A stretch of 64,000 nucleotides of DNA from Bradyrhizobium arachidis (GTDB taxonomy: Bacteria > Pseudomonadota > Alphaproteobacteria > Rhizobiales > Xanthobacteraceae): positions 8,556,001-8,620,000 of the forward strand of contig NZ_CP030050.1 in assembly GCF_015291705.1 (NCBI RefSeq), given 5' to 3'. A model generated the notes under the pieces. That model was not told where the DNA came from, ran no database searches, and saw only the letters and a program-made list of their open reading frames with translations. Positions 44,586 through 52,970 of this stretch are shown here, piece by piece; position 1 is the stretch's first letter; each line of letters starts with the position of its first letter. A program made the position numbers and the translations under genes.

Positions 44586-45215
44586 ATGGAAGGCGTCACG
44601 ATCGTCGATCATCCGCTGGTGCAGCACAAGCTGACGCTGGTGCGGGACAAATCGATCTCGACCAAATCGTTTCGCGAGCTGATCAAGGAGATCGGCATGC
44701 TCTTGTGCTACGAGGTGACGCGCGATTTGCCGCTCACTGATACCGTGATCGAGACGCCGATGGCGACGATGCATTCGGCAAAGATCGCCGGCAAGAAGCT
44801 GGTGTTCGTGCCGATGCTGCGCGCCGGCACCACCTTCGTCGACGGCATGATGGACCTGGTCCCGACCGCGCGCGTCGCCCATATCGGCCTCTATCGCGAG
44901 CCGCACAGCTTTGCCGCCGTCGAGTACTTCTTCAAATCGCCGTCCGATCTCGGCGAGCGCCTCGCCATCGTGGTGACGCCTGTCGTCGCCACCGCCAACA
45001 CGGCCGTCGCCGCCGTCGACCGGCTGAAGGAACGCGGCGCCAAGGATATCCGCCTCGCCTGCTTGATCGCAGCGCCGGAAGGACTGGAGCGACTGCGCGG
45101 ACTGCATCCGGACGTGCCGATCTGGACCGCCGCAGTCGACGAAGGCCTCGACGAGAACGGTTTCATCCTGCCGGGCCTCGGCGACGCCGGCGACCGCACT
45201 TACGGCACGCGCTAG
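44586..45215 (+). CDS. upp: Uracil phosphoribosyltransferase homologue with altered PRPP loop
   Basis: A 209-residue protein aligning end to end with Upp: N-terminal [19 protein letters not shown], central [16 protein letters not shown] and C-terminal uracil site [13 protein letters not shown]. The PRPP-binding loop, DPMLATGGS in E. coli Upp, is here TPVVATANT; the loop Asp and the Gly-Gly-Ser are lost. Either it is a functionally shifted paralogue within the URC pathway, or it tolerates the change. Placement after URC1/URC4 argues that it feeds or uses the same uracil intermediate. ATG 44586 is preceded by CAGGAG. Confidence 0.82.
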   Translation: MEGVTIVDHPLVQHKLTLVRDKSISTKSFRELIKEIGMLLCYEVTRDLPLTDTVIETPMATMHSAKIAGKKLVFVPMLRAGTTFVDGMMDLVPTARVAHIGLYREPHSFAAVEYFFKSPSDLGERLAIVVTPVVATANTAVAAVDRLKERGAKDIRLACLIAAPEGLERLRGLHPDVPIWTAAVDEGLDENGFILPGLGDAGDRTYGTR

Positions 45216-45225
45216 GCAGCGCAGC

Positions 45226-46335
45226 TCAGATCTTGCCGCTGCCGCAGATCCCTTTCAGCGCCTGCCATTCCTTGTCCGTCAGCAGCGGCGGGCCGCTGGC
45301 GGGGCGATCCTCTTTCGTCATGCGGGCAAGGCGGTCCTCGGTCAGCGGGTGGCTGGCGAGGATCGTGAAGCCGCTGCCGACTTCCTTGCCGGTGATGCGG
45401 AACATCAGCTCGGCCGCGGGCTTTGGCGAGCGACCGAGCTTGTGCATGATCTCGATCGCGAAGGTGTCGGCGCCGGTCTCGGCCTCGCGCGAATAGGAGG
45501 CTTCGACCACGCTGCGCGAGGCGAAGATCACGGCGCTCGAGCCGGTGACGTCGCCGAACAAGAGGCCGATCAGGAACGAGGTGCCGCCGTTGTAGATCAG
45601 CCCGCGCATGTTGTCGTAATGCTTGAGATGGCCGAGCTCGTGGGCGAGGATGCCGGCGAGCTCGTCGGGGTTTTGCGCCTTGTCGAGCAGCCCCCTCAGC
45701 ACGTAGACCTTGCCGCCCGGCAGCGCGAACGCATTCGGCACCGGGGTCGGCAGCACGCCGGCGGTCATGGCGTCGTCGTCGAGGCCGGCGGCATCGCGCA
45801 GGCGGTTGACGAGCTTGGTGAACGCAGCCTTGCCCGCGGGGTCTTCGCAGACGCTGCGGCCGAAGATGGTCTTCACCTGGACTTCCGAGGCATCGCCGAT
45901 GCGGCGTTCGATCGGCTTCGGCACCAGCGGCGCGAGCCGGTCGGCGGCGAGCGGCACGCCGAACAGCACGACGCAGACGATGGAGACGGCGGCGGCCACC
46001 GACCAGCCGACGATTTTTGCCAGCCCGCGGCGCGAGGTCTGGTGCTCGTCGAGCCGCGCACAGCGGACCATCACCTGCGTGGCCAGCGCGACGTCGCGGA
46101 CCTCGAGCCGCGCTAGCGGCGGCGCGGTCGTGCAGGAAAGCCGCAAGATGCCGGCCGGACTGTCGGCGCGGCGGATGTCGGCATAGGCCCAGCGCACCGG
46201 CGCTGCGCCCTCCTCGACGATCTCGAGCGCATCGCCGAGCGCCAGCGTCACCTGCCGCCTGCGGCTCGATACGCCGTCGAAGAAGATGGTCGGCTTTGCC
46301 GACTGCGCCGGAGACTCGGTGGACAGCTCACTCAC
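45226..46335 (-). CDS. M48 family membrane zinc metallopeptidase
   Basis: A 369-residue protein: N-terminal beta-type domain (about 1-100), a membrane segment (about 106-130, IVGWSVAAAVSIVCVVLFGVP), then the peptidase domain with HELGH at 232-236, and the third ligand Glu expected in EASYSREAETGADTFA (about 280-295). The organisation (domain plus single helix plus HtpX/Ste24-like catalytic part) is typical of bacterial M48 proteins paired with DUF898. Probable envelope quality control. It starts 3 bp after the DUF898 gene stop and is coupled to it. Confidence 0.85.
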   Translation of the reverse strand: MSELSTESPAQSAKPTIFFDGVSSRRRQVTLALGDALEIVEEGAAPVRWAYADIRRADSPAGILRLSCTTAPPLARLEVRDVALATQVMVRCARLDEHQTSRRGLAKIVGWSVAAAVSIVCVVLFGVPLAADRLAPLVPKPIERRIGDASEVQVKTIFGRSVCEDPAGKAAFTKLVNRLRDAAGLDDDAMTAGVLPTPVPNAFALPGGKVYVLRGLLDKAQNPDELAGILAHELGHLKHYDNMRGLIYNGGTSFLIGLLFGDVTGSSAVIFASRSVVEASYSREAETGADTFAIEIMHKLGRSPKPAAELMFRITGKEVGSGFTILASHPLTEDRLARMTKEDRPASGPPLLTDKEWQALKGICGSGKI

Positions 46336-46338
46336 AGA

Positions 46339-47484
46339 TCAGAATCCCGCGACATCGAGGCCGTCGGCAAAGCCTTCGCCGAGGGCGCTGGCAAGCTCGC
46401 CGGTGCCGCGCACATCCGAGGCCGCGCCGATGTTGTGCACCTCGACGGTTTCCAGCACCTTGGCCCAGATGTCGCGCTGCAGATACACCCGCATGACGAT
46501 GTTGATCGCAAGCGCCAGCGCGAGATAGCCGATGACCATTGCCACCATCATCGGGATGCTCCTGGTGGCATTGTCGGGCCCGAACGCCTGCTCGGGCGGC
46601 AGGCCGCTCAGCTTGACGAGGAGCATGGTGGCTCCGCCGAGGTAGAAGCCGAAGATGGTCGAGAGCAGCATCCACCAGCCGATCACTTTCCAGTAGAGGC
46701 CGTAGAACGCATCGTGCGGCAACTCCGAGGACACGCTGACGCCGCCGATGCGGATGCCGTCCAGCCACCAGCGCCATTCGCGCGCCTTGAACTCGGCATA
46801 GAAGAACGGGGCAAGCGGGAAGATGATGAGCGCGATCGGGCTGAGCAGCCACAGCCACCAGCCGCGCTTGAAGAACTCCCAGCCGTTGCCTTCGAAGTCG
46901 CCTTGCAAATCGCCGTAATGGGTGTGCCGCATCTTGTAGCGTTCGAGCGAAGCCTCGCGCCAGGGCAGCGCCAGGCCGAGCGTGAGGAATACCAGCAGGC
47001 CCCACGCCATGGCGCGGAACGAATAGGCCCAGCCCGAGCCGTCCATCCAGAACCGCACGCCGCGCCAGACCGTGCGCGTCAGCCGATAGCGCCGCGCGCG
47101 AAAGATCGCGAACTGGCCGAAGGCGTAGAAGCTGATGAACAGCGGCGTCGAGGCGAAGCCCTGCCAGCGCTCGAACTCGATGCCGATGAGGAAATAGGCG
47201 AGATAGATCGGCACCAGGATCGCGAGTGCAAACAGGAAGCCGATCAAAAGCTCCTTGCCCCGCCCGGTGTATTCGGCGGCGTCGCCGTCGATCGCGGTGT
47301 TCGACCACAGATGACGGCGGATGTCCGTGACCAGCCAGAACCGGTAGAAGCCGAAGGTGACGAGCTCCAGCATGGCACCCTTGGTGACCATTTTCCGGAA
47401 CTCGGTGCGATTGCCTGTGAAATCGACCCGCGTCGGCGGCAGCGGCGGCGGTAATGGTTCGGACCCGATCGGGGTCCATTGCAT
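46339..47484 (-). CDS. DUF898/YjgN-type membrane protein
   Basis: A 381-residue integral membrane protein with about six to seven hydrophobic segments (about 80-105, 113-135, 158-180, 212-238, 271-296 and 320-342). Family motifs are FGFYRFWLVTDIRRHLW, WRGVRFWMDGSGWAYSF and THYGDLQGDFEGNG, the DUF898 signature. ATG 47484 was chosen, since earlier in-frame starts are TTG/GTG with poor ribosome sites. It is immediately upstream of the M48 peptidase on the same strand, a conserved pair. Function unknown. Confidence 0.85.
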   Translation of the reverse strand: MQWTPIGSEPLPPPLPPTRVDFTGNRTEFRKMVTKGAMLELVTFGFYRFWLVTDIRRHLWSNTAIDGDAAEYTGRGKELLIGFLFALAILVPIYLAYFLIGIEFERWQGFASTPLFISFYAFGQFAIFRARRYRLTRTVWRGVRFWMDGSGWAYSFRAMAWGLLVFLTLGLALPWREASLERYKMRHTHYGDLQGDFEGNGWEFFKRGWWLWLLSPIALIIFPLAPFFYAEFKAREWRWWLDGIRIGGVSVSSELPHDAFYGLYWKVIGWWMLLSTIFGFYLGGATMLLVKLSGLPPEQAFGPDNATRSIPMMVAMVIGYLALALAINIVMRVYLQRDIWAKVLETVEVHNIGAASDVRGTGELASALGEGFADGLDVAGF

Positions 47485-47798
47485 GTCGTTCACGGCGGCA
47501 ACCTCGGGGTGCGGACCAGTCAGGATCAAACTTATAGATCAGAGGTTAGTCGAACCCCAAGATGGGCGGGTTCGATTTACCTCGATTCCAGTCGATTTCT
47601 GACAGGATTTCATGACGAACGGCGTGCCGCAGATCACGTTGACACATCCACGTGACATCCGCCCAATCCCTCTCGCAAAGGTTGGATGTGGCAAAACTCT
47701 CCCTTGCTCCGGCGCAGACAACCGGCTGTAATTGCAAATCAAATGCCGCAGCGCAGAATTCATAAAAAGGCGCGCGAGGAATGCCAGGGAGACCAGTC

Positions 47799-49064
47799 AT
47801 GCATGGGACCATGGAGAGCGCGTCCAAGCTCGACGCATTGCGCGAGCGCGCGTCATCACTGCCGCTGGAGCAGTTCGATCCGGGCGATCCCGAGCTGTTC
47901 AGGACCGATACGTTCTGGCCCTATTTCGACCGCCTGCGCCGCGAGGATCCCGTGCACTATTGCAAGGACTCGATGTTCGGGCCGTACTGGTCGGTGACGC
48001 GCTACAACGACATCATGGAGATCGAGACCAACCATTCGGTATTCTCCTCGGCCTCGGCGCTCGGCGGCATCACCATCCGCGACATCGATCCCGACCTGCG
48101 CCGCGAGAGCTTCATCTCGATGGACCCACCGCGCCATGCCGCGCAGCGCAAGACCGTGGCGCCGATGTTCACGCCGACGCATCTGGACAATCTCGCCATC
48201 AACATCCGCAAGCGCTCAGCCGAGTGCCTGGACAATCTGCCGCGCGGCGAGGTGTTCGACTGGGTCGACCAGGTCTCGATCGAGCTCACCACACAGATGC
48301 TCGCGGTGCTGTTCGACTTCCCATGGGAAGACCGCCGCAAGCTGACGCGCTGGTCCGACATCGCCACCACCATTCCCGGGCCTGACGGCCTCGTCGCGAC
48401 CGAGGACGAACGGCAGGCCGAGCTGACGGAATGCGCGGCCTATTTCTCCCGCCTCTGGAAGGAGCGCATCGAGCAGCCGCCGAAGAGCGACCTCCTGTCG
48501 ATGATGGCGCATGGCGCGGCGACCCGCGACATGGATGCCAAGAACTTCCTCGGCAATCTCGTCTTGTTGATCGTCGGCGGCAACGACACTACGCGCAACA
48601 CGATGTCGGGCTCGCTTCTCGCGTTGAGCCAGCACCCGGAGCAGTATCGCAAGCTGCGCGAAAACCCCGCGCTGCTCGACAGCTTCGTGCCGGAGGTGAT
48701 CCGCTGGCAGACGCCGCTCGCGCATATGCGACGCACCGCGCTCTCCGATTTCGAGTTCCGCGGCAAGCAGATCAAGAAGGGTGACAAGGTTGTGATGTGG
48801 TACGTCTCGGGCAACCGCGACGAGGAGGCGATCGAAAAGCCCTACGATTTCATCATCGACCGCGCCCGCCCGCGCACGCATCTGTCCTTCGGCTTCGGCA
48901 TCCACCGCTGCGTCGGATTGCGGCTTGCCGAACTCCAGCTCAAGATTATTTGGGAAGAGATCCTTAGCCGTTTCGACCATATTGATGTGGTCGGCGAACC
49001 CAGGCGGGTCTATTCGAGTTTCGTGAAGGGACTGGAGACGTTGCCGGTGAAGATTGCGGCGTAG
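47799..49064 (+). CDS. Cytochrome P450, CYP153-like (tandem copy 1)
   Basis: A 421-residue soluble P450. The I-helix oxygen-activation motif is GGNDTTRNTMSG, the ExxR helix is VPEVIRWQTPLAHMRR, VVMWYVSGNRDEE follows, and the haem-binding loop is FGFGIHRCVG with Cys371. The GGNDTTRN and MWYVSGNRDE segments are typical of CYP153-type terminal alkane/fatty-acid hydroxylases, so hydroxylation of a hydrophobic chain is likely. ATG 47799 has GGGAGA upstream; the earlier ATG 47781 lacks spacing. A second, similar P450 follows 178 bp later. No ferredoxin or reductase gene is nearby. Confidence 0.85.
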   Translation: MHGTMESASKLDALRERASSLPLEQFDPGDPELFRTDTFWPYFDRLRREDPVHYCKDSMFGPYWSVTRYNDIMEIETNHSVFSSASALGGITIRDIDPDLRRESFISMDPPRHAAQRKTVAPMFTPTHLDNLAINIRKRSAECLDNLPRGEVFDWVDQVSIELTTQMLAVLFDFPWEDRRKLTRWSDIATTIPGPDGLVATEDERQAELTECAAYFSRLWKERIEQPPKSDLLSMMAHGAATRDMDAKNFLGNLVLLIVGGNDTTRNTMSGSLLALSQHPEQYRKLRENPALLDSFVPEVIRWQTPLAHMRRTALSDFEFRGKQIKKGDKVVMWYVSGNRDEEAIEKPYDFIIDRARPRTHLSFGFGIHRCVGLRLAELQLKIIWEEILSRFDHIDVVGEPRRVYSSFVKGLETLPVKIAA

Positions 49065-49069
49065 AAAAT

Positions 49070-49213
49070 CTCCCTCTCCCCGTTCTTACGGGAGAGGGTC
49101 GGGGTGAGGGGCTCTCTCCGCGAACACGCTGAGAGACGGATTCGCGGAGAGTCCCCCTCACCCGGATTGCATCTTCGATGCAATCCGGCCTCTCCCCGCA
49201 GGCGGGGAGAGGC
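49070..49213. repeat. CTCTCCCCGC-type palindromic repeat, copy 1
   Basis: A long imperfect palindrome between the tandem P450 genes: CTCTCCCCGTTC/ACGGGAGAG modules, then GGGGTGAGGGG and CCCCTCACCC, and at the right end CTCTCCCCGC/GCGGGGAGAG. Copy 2 lies at 62651-62800. Confidence 0.65.
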
Positions 49214-49242
49214 GAAGAAAGAGAAGCACTGGAGTTACCACC

Positions 49243-50517
49243 ATGAACATCCAAGCGCCGGTTAAAGTGGACAGGGCCGAACGCATGCGCAGGGCGCGCG
49301 AGGAGGCCTATGCGACGCCGCTGGCTCAGTTCCATCCCGGCGCGCCCAGGCTATTCCAGGACGACACGCTGTGGCCGTGGTTCGAGCGGCTGCGCAAGGA
49401 GGAGCCGGTGCATTACTGCACCAATGCGCCGATCGATCCGTACTGGTCGGTGGTGAAATACAACGACATCATGCATGTCGACACCAATCACGGCATCTTC
49501 TCCTCGGACTCGACACTCGGCGGCATTTCGATCCGCGACGTGCCGGAAGGCTATGACTGGCCGAGCTTCATCGCGATGGACCAGCCCCGCCATTCGGCGC
49601 AGCGCAAGACGGTCTCGCCGATGTTCACCCCGACCCATCTGGACGAGCTGGCCAAGCTGATCCGACAGCGCTCGCAGACCGTGCTGGACAATCTGCCGCG
49701 CAACGAGACCTTCAATTTCGTCGAGCGCGTCTCGATCGAGCTGACGACGCAGATGCTGGCGACGCTGTTCGATTTCCCCTGGGAGGAGCGGCGCAAGCTG
49801 ACGCGCTGGTCCGACGTTTCGACCGCGCTGCCCAAGAGCGGCATCGTCGCCTCGGCCGAGGAGCGCCGCCGCGAAATGGACGAGTGCTACGCCTACATGT
49901 CGAAGCTCTGGAACGAGCGCGTCAACTCCGCGCCGCGCAACGATCTGTTGTCGCTGATGGCGCACAACGACGCCACGCGCTTCATGGACCCCGACAACCT
50001 CATGGGCAACATCATCCTGCTCATCGTCGGCGGCAACGACACCACGCGTAACACCATGACCGGCTCGGTGCTGGCGCTGAACGAGAACCCCGACCAGTAC
50101 GACAAGCTGCGCGAAAATCCCGCGCTGATCGATTCCATGGTGCCCGAGGTGATCCGCTGGCAGACGCCGCTCGCACATATGCGGCGCACGGCTTTGCAAG
50201 ACACCGAGATCGGCGGCAAGCACATCAGAAAGGGCGACCGCGTCGTGATGTGGTACGTCTCGGGCAACCGCGACGAGGAGATGTTCGAGAGGCCGAACGA
50301 CTTCATCATCGACCGCCCACGCCCGCGCACGCATCTCTCCTTTGGCTTCGGCATCCACCGCTGCGTCGGCATGCGCCTCGCCGAGCTCCAGCTGCGGATC
50401 GTCTGGGAGGAGATGCTCAAGCGCTTCGACCGCATCGAGGTGGTCGGCGAGCCCAAGCGGATCTATTCGAGCTTCATCAAGGGCTATGAGACGTTGCCGG
50501 TGAGGATTCCGGCCTGA
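49243..50517 (+). CDS. Cytochrome P450, CYP153-like (tandem copy 2)
   Basis: A 424-residue P450 clearly paralogous to the preceding gene: the same blocks appear with small changes (GGNDTTRNTMTG, VPEVIRWQTPLAHMRRTAL, MWYVSGNRDEEMF and FGFGIHRCVGMRLAELQL with haem Cys374). The N-terminal 30 residues differ most. It is probably a terminal hydroxylase with a different chain-length or regiochemistry preference. It starts with a good ribosome site (GAAGCACTGGAG upstream). No redox partner gene follows. Repeats flank it on both sides. Confidence 0.85.
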   Translation: MNIQAPVKVDRAERMRRAREEAYATPLAQFHPGAPRLFQDDTLWPWFERLRKEEPVHYCTNAPIDPYWSVVKYNDIMHVDTNHGIFSSDSTLGGISIRDVPEGYDWPSFIAMDQPRHSAQRKTVSPMFTPTHLDELAKLIRQRSQTVLDNLPRNETFNFVERVSIELTTQMLATLFDFPWEERRKLTRWSDVSTALPKSGIVASAEERRREMDECYAYMSKLWNERVNSAPRNDLLSLMAHNDATRFMDPDNLMGNIILLIVGGNDTTRNTMTGSVLALNENPDQYDKLRENPALIDSMVPEVIRWQTPLAHMRRTALQDTEIGGKHIRKGDRVVMWYVSGNRDEEMFERPNDFIIDRPRPRTHLSFGFGIHRCVGMRLAELQLRIVWEEMLKRFDRIEVVGEPKRIYSSFIKGYETLPVRIPA

Positions 50518-50551
50518 GCCAGCGTTCCCGCGGCACGTTCGACTCCCTCCC

Positions 50552-50653
50552 CTCACCCTGAGGAGCCTGCGCAGCAGGCGTCTCGAAGGGCGAGGCCACC
50601 GGCCGGACCTTCATCCTTCGAGACGCGCGCAAGCGCGCTCCTCAGGATGAGGA
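50552..50653. repeat. CTCACCCTGAGGAGC palindromic repeat, copy 1
   Basis: Outer arms CTCACCCTGAGGAGC and GCTCCTCAGGATGAGG, inner arms GTCTCGAAGG and CCTTCGAGAC around GGCCACCGGCCGGACC. Copy 2 of the same element is at 54986-55087. Together they bracket the lysR-acyl-CoA operon. Confidence 0.7.
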
Positions 50654-50745
50654 ACTGGCACCCTCAGCTATAAAATTCCGGCATGACAGCTCGCAAAGGA
50701 TGCGAAGGGCCGGCCGCGCCTGACTGGTCTACGACACGAGCGCAT

Positions 50746-51666
50746 CTAACTCAATTTGATGTCCCACACGCCTTCCTTGCGGCAGGCGGCGACCTCCTCG
50801 CGCAACAGCGCGGTGACGGCCAGCGAGGCCGTCGAGGCCGGGCGGTCGATCGGAGAAGCGAAAATGAGCTCGCGTGTCATCGGCTTCGAGACGGCGGTGG
50901 TTTCCAGCCGCCCATCCGCGACCTCGCCGTGGACCGACGAGGGCGGCAGCAGCGCAAAGCCGAGGCCTTCCTCGACCAGGCTTGTCAGCACGCGGAACGA
51001 ATCCGCCTCGAGCTGGACGTCGAGCTTGATCTTGCGCTGGGCGGCGGCGTGCTCGATCAGCGCGCGGAGGCCATGGGAATGACTTGGCAGCACCAGGCGC
51101 TGGCGCAGCAGCCAGCCGATGTCGACGTTCTTCCTGCGCGCGAGACCGCAGCCGCGCGGGCCGACCGCAACGATGTTGTCGCGGCCGAGGCTCTGCACGT
51201 TGAGATGAAGATCGGCCGAGCGGCCATAGAGGATGGCGAGATCCATCTCGCCGCGATGCAGCCATTCGACGAGATGGCCGCTGTAGCTCTCGACGATGCG
51301 CAGCGAGATGCCGGGGAATTTTTCGACGCAGCGCCGCGCAAAGCGCGCCGACAGCACGCAGCTCACGGTCGGAACCAGGCCGAGCACGACCTGCCCCGAC
51401 GGCGGTCCCTTGGCCGACTGGATGTCGTCGCGGATCTGGTCAAGTTGCCGCACGATGCCGGAGGTGCGCGCCAGCAACAAATGACCGGCCTCGGTCAGCA
51501 CCATGCCGCGGCCGTTGCGGGTGAACAGCTCGGTGCGCAGCTCGTGTTCCAAGAGCTTGATCTGCCTGGAGAGCGCCGGCTGCGCCACGCGCAGCGTGTC
51601 GGATGCCTTCGAGAGGCTGCCGAGCTCCGCCACGCAACTGAAGGTCCTGAGCTGCCGGAAATCCAT
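50746..51666 (-). CDS. LysR-family transcriptional regulator
   Basis: A 306-residue LysR protein with winged HTH (LGSLSKASDTLRVAQPALSRQ, about 16-36) and effector domain (about 90-295). It resembles the group that controls aromatic/acid catabolism operons. It is divergent from the acyl-CoA dehydrogenase gene with a 125-bp spacer (a GCTATAGC palindrome at 51697-51704 is a possible operator core) and is the likely regulator of the acyl-CoA operon. The start ATG 51666 was chosen; the upstream extension is not conserved in type. Confidence 0.85.
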   Translation of the reverse strand: MDFRQLRTFSCVAELGSLSKASDTLRVAQPALSRQIKLLEHELRTELFTRNGRGMVLTEAGHLLLARTSGIVRQLDQIRDDIQSAKGPPSGQVVLGLVPTVSCVLSARFARRCVEKFPGISLRIVESYSGHLVEWLHRGEMDLAILYGRSADLHLNVQSLGRDNIVAVGPRGCGLARRKNVDIGWLLRQRLVLPSHSHGLRALIEHAAAQRKIKLDVQLEADSFRVLTSLVEEGLGFALLPPSSVHGEVADGRLETTAVSKPMTRELIFASPIDRPASTASLAVTALLREEVAACRKEGVWDIKLS

Positions 51667-51791
51667 GCTTGCCAATCCTGGAAGGCTACTCCATACGCTA
51701 TAGCAAATGAGCATAGGGGGCTGGCGATGTTTTCACAACGCCAGAGGATCGGCCGGCGTTATCTTGACTGCCGCTACCAATGGGAAACGCC

Positions 51792-52961
51792 ATGAGTGAA
51801 GAACACCACCTTGAGGATCACGCCGACATCCGCGAAGCCGTCGCCAAGCTCTGCGCGCAGTTTCCCGGCGAATATTGGCGCAAGCTCGATCGCGAGATGG
51901 CCTACCCCAAGGCCTTCGTCGATGCGCTGACCGAGGCCGGCTATCTCTCGGTGCTGATCCCCGAGGAATATGGCGGCGCGGGCCTGAAGCTTTCGGCGGC
52001 CGCAGCCATCCTGGAAGAGATCCAGCGCGCCGGCTGCAACGGCGGCGGCTGCCATGCCCAGATGTACACGATGGGCACCGTGCTGCGGCACGGCAATGCC
52101 GAGCAGAAGGCAAAATACCTGCCGAAGATCGCGAGCGGCGAATTGCGGTTGCAGGCGTTCGGCGTCACCGAGCCGACCAGCGGCACCGACACCTCCTCGC
52201 TCAAGACCTTTGCGCGCAAGGAAGGCAACGACAGCTACATCGTCAACGGCCAGAAGATCTGGACCAGCCGCGCCGAGCATTCCGATTTGATGGTGCTGCT
52301 GGCGCGCACCACGCCGAAGGAGCAGGTCAAGAAGCGCACCGATGGCCTCTCCGTGTTCATCGTCGACATGCGCGAGGCCAAGAACAATGGCCTCGAGATC
52401 CGCCCGATCCGCACCATGATGAACCACGCCACCACCGAAGTGTTCTTTACCGACATGAAGGTGCCGGCGGAGAATCTGATCGGCGAGGAAGGCAAGGGTT
52501 TCCGCTACATCCTCTCCGGCATGAATGCCGAACGCATCCTGATCGCCGCCGAATGCGTCGGCGACGCCAAATGGTTCATCGCCAAGGCCACGAACTATGC
52601 CAAGGAGCGCAGCGTGTTCGGCCGTCCGATCGGCCAAAATCAAGGCATCCAGTTCCCGATCGCCAAGGCCTACGCCTCGATGCGCGCGGCCGAGCTGATG
52701 GTGAAGGAAGCGACGCGCAAATACGAGGCCGGGCTCGACTGCGGCGCGGAGGCCAACATGGCCAAGATGCTCGCGGCCGATGGGTCCTGGGAAGCGGCCA
52801 ATGCCTGCATCCAGACCCATGGCGGCTTCGGTTTTGCTGAGGAATACGACGTCGAGCGCAAGTTCCGCGAGACGCGGCTTTATCAAGTGGCGCCGATCTC
52901 GACCAACCTGGTGCTGTCCTTCGTCGCCGAGCATGTGCTCGGCATGCCGCGCTCGTACTGA
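51792..52961 (+). CDS. Acyl-CoA dehydrogenase
   Basis: A 389-residue FAD enzyme. Landmarks are FGVTEPTSGTDTSSLKT (substrate/FAD loop), QKIWTSRAEHSD, and the C-terminal THGGFGFAEEYDVERKFRETRLYQV. The catalytic Glu of MCAD-like enzymes (in YEGTSEI) is missing: the equivalent is YQVAPISTN. A Glu247 in GMNAERILIAAE lies at the position used as catalytic base in isovaleryl-CoA and long-chain dehydrogenases, so activity can be retained. It oxidises an acyl-CoA to the 2-enoyl-CoA. It leads a three-gene operon with CoA transferase and hydratase. Confidence 0.85.
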   Translation: MSEEHHLEDHADIREAVAKLCAQFPGEYWRKLDREMAYPKAFVDALTEAGYLSVLIPEEYGGAGLKLSAAAAILEEIQRAGCNGGGCHAQMYTMGTVLRHGNAEQKAKYLPKIASGELRLQAFGVTEPTSGTDTSSLKTFARKEGNDSYIVNGQKIWTSRAEHSDLMVLLARTTPKEQVKKRTDGLSVFIVDMREAKNNGLEIRPIRTMMNHATTEVFFTDMKVPAENLIGEEGKGFRYILSGMNAERILIAAECVGDAKWFIAKATNYAKERSVFGRPIGQNQGIQFPIAKAYASMRAAELMVKEATRKYEAGLDCGAEANMAKMLAADGSWEAANACIQTHGGFGFAEEYDVERKFRETRLYQVAPISTNLVLSFVAEHVLGMPRSY

Positions 52962-52970
52962 GGTCACGCC

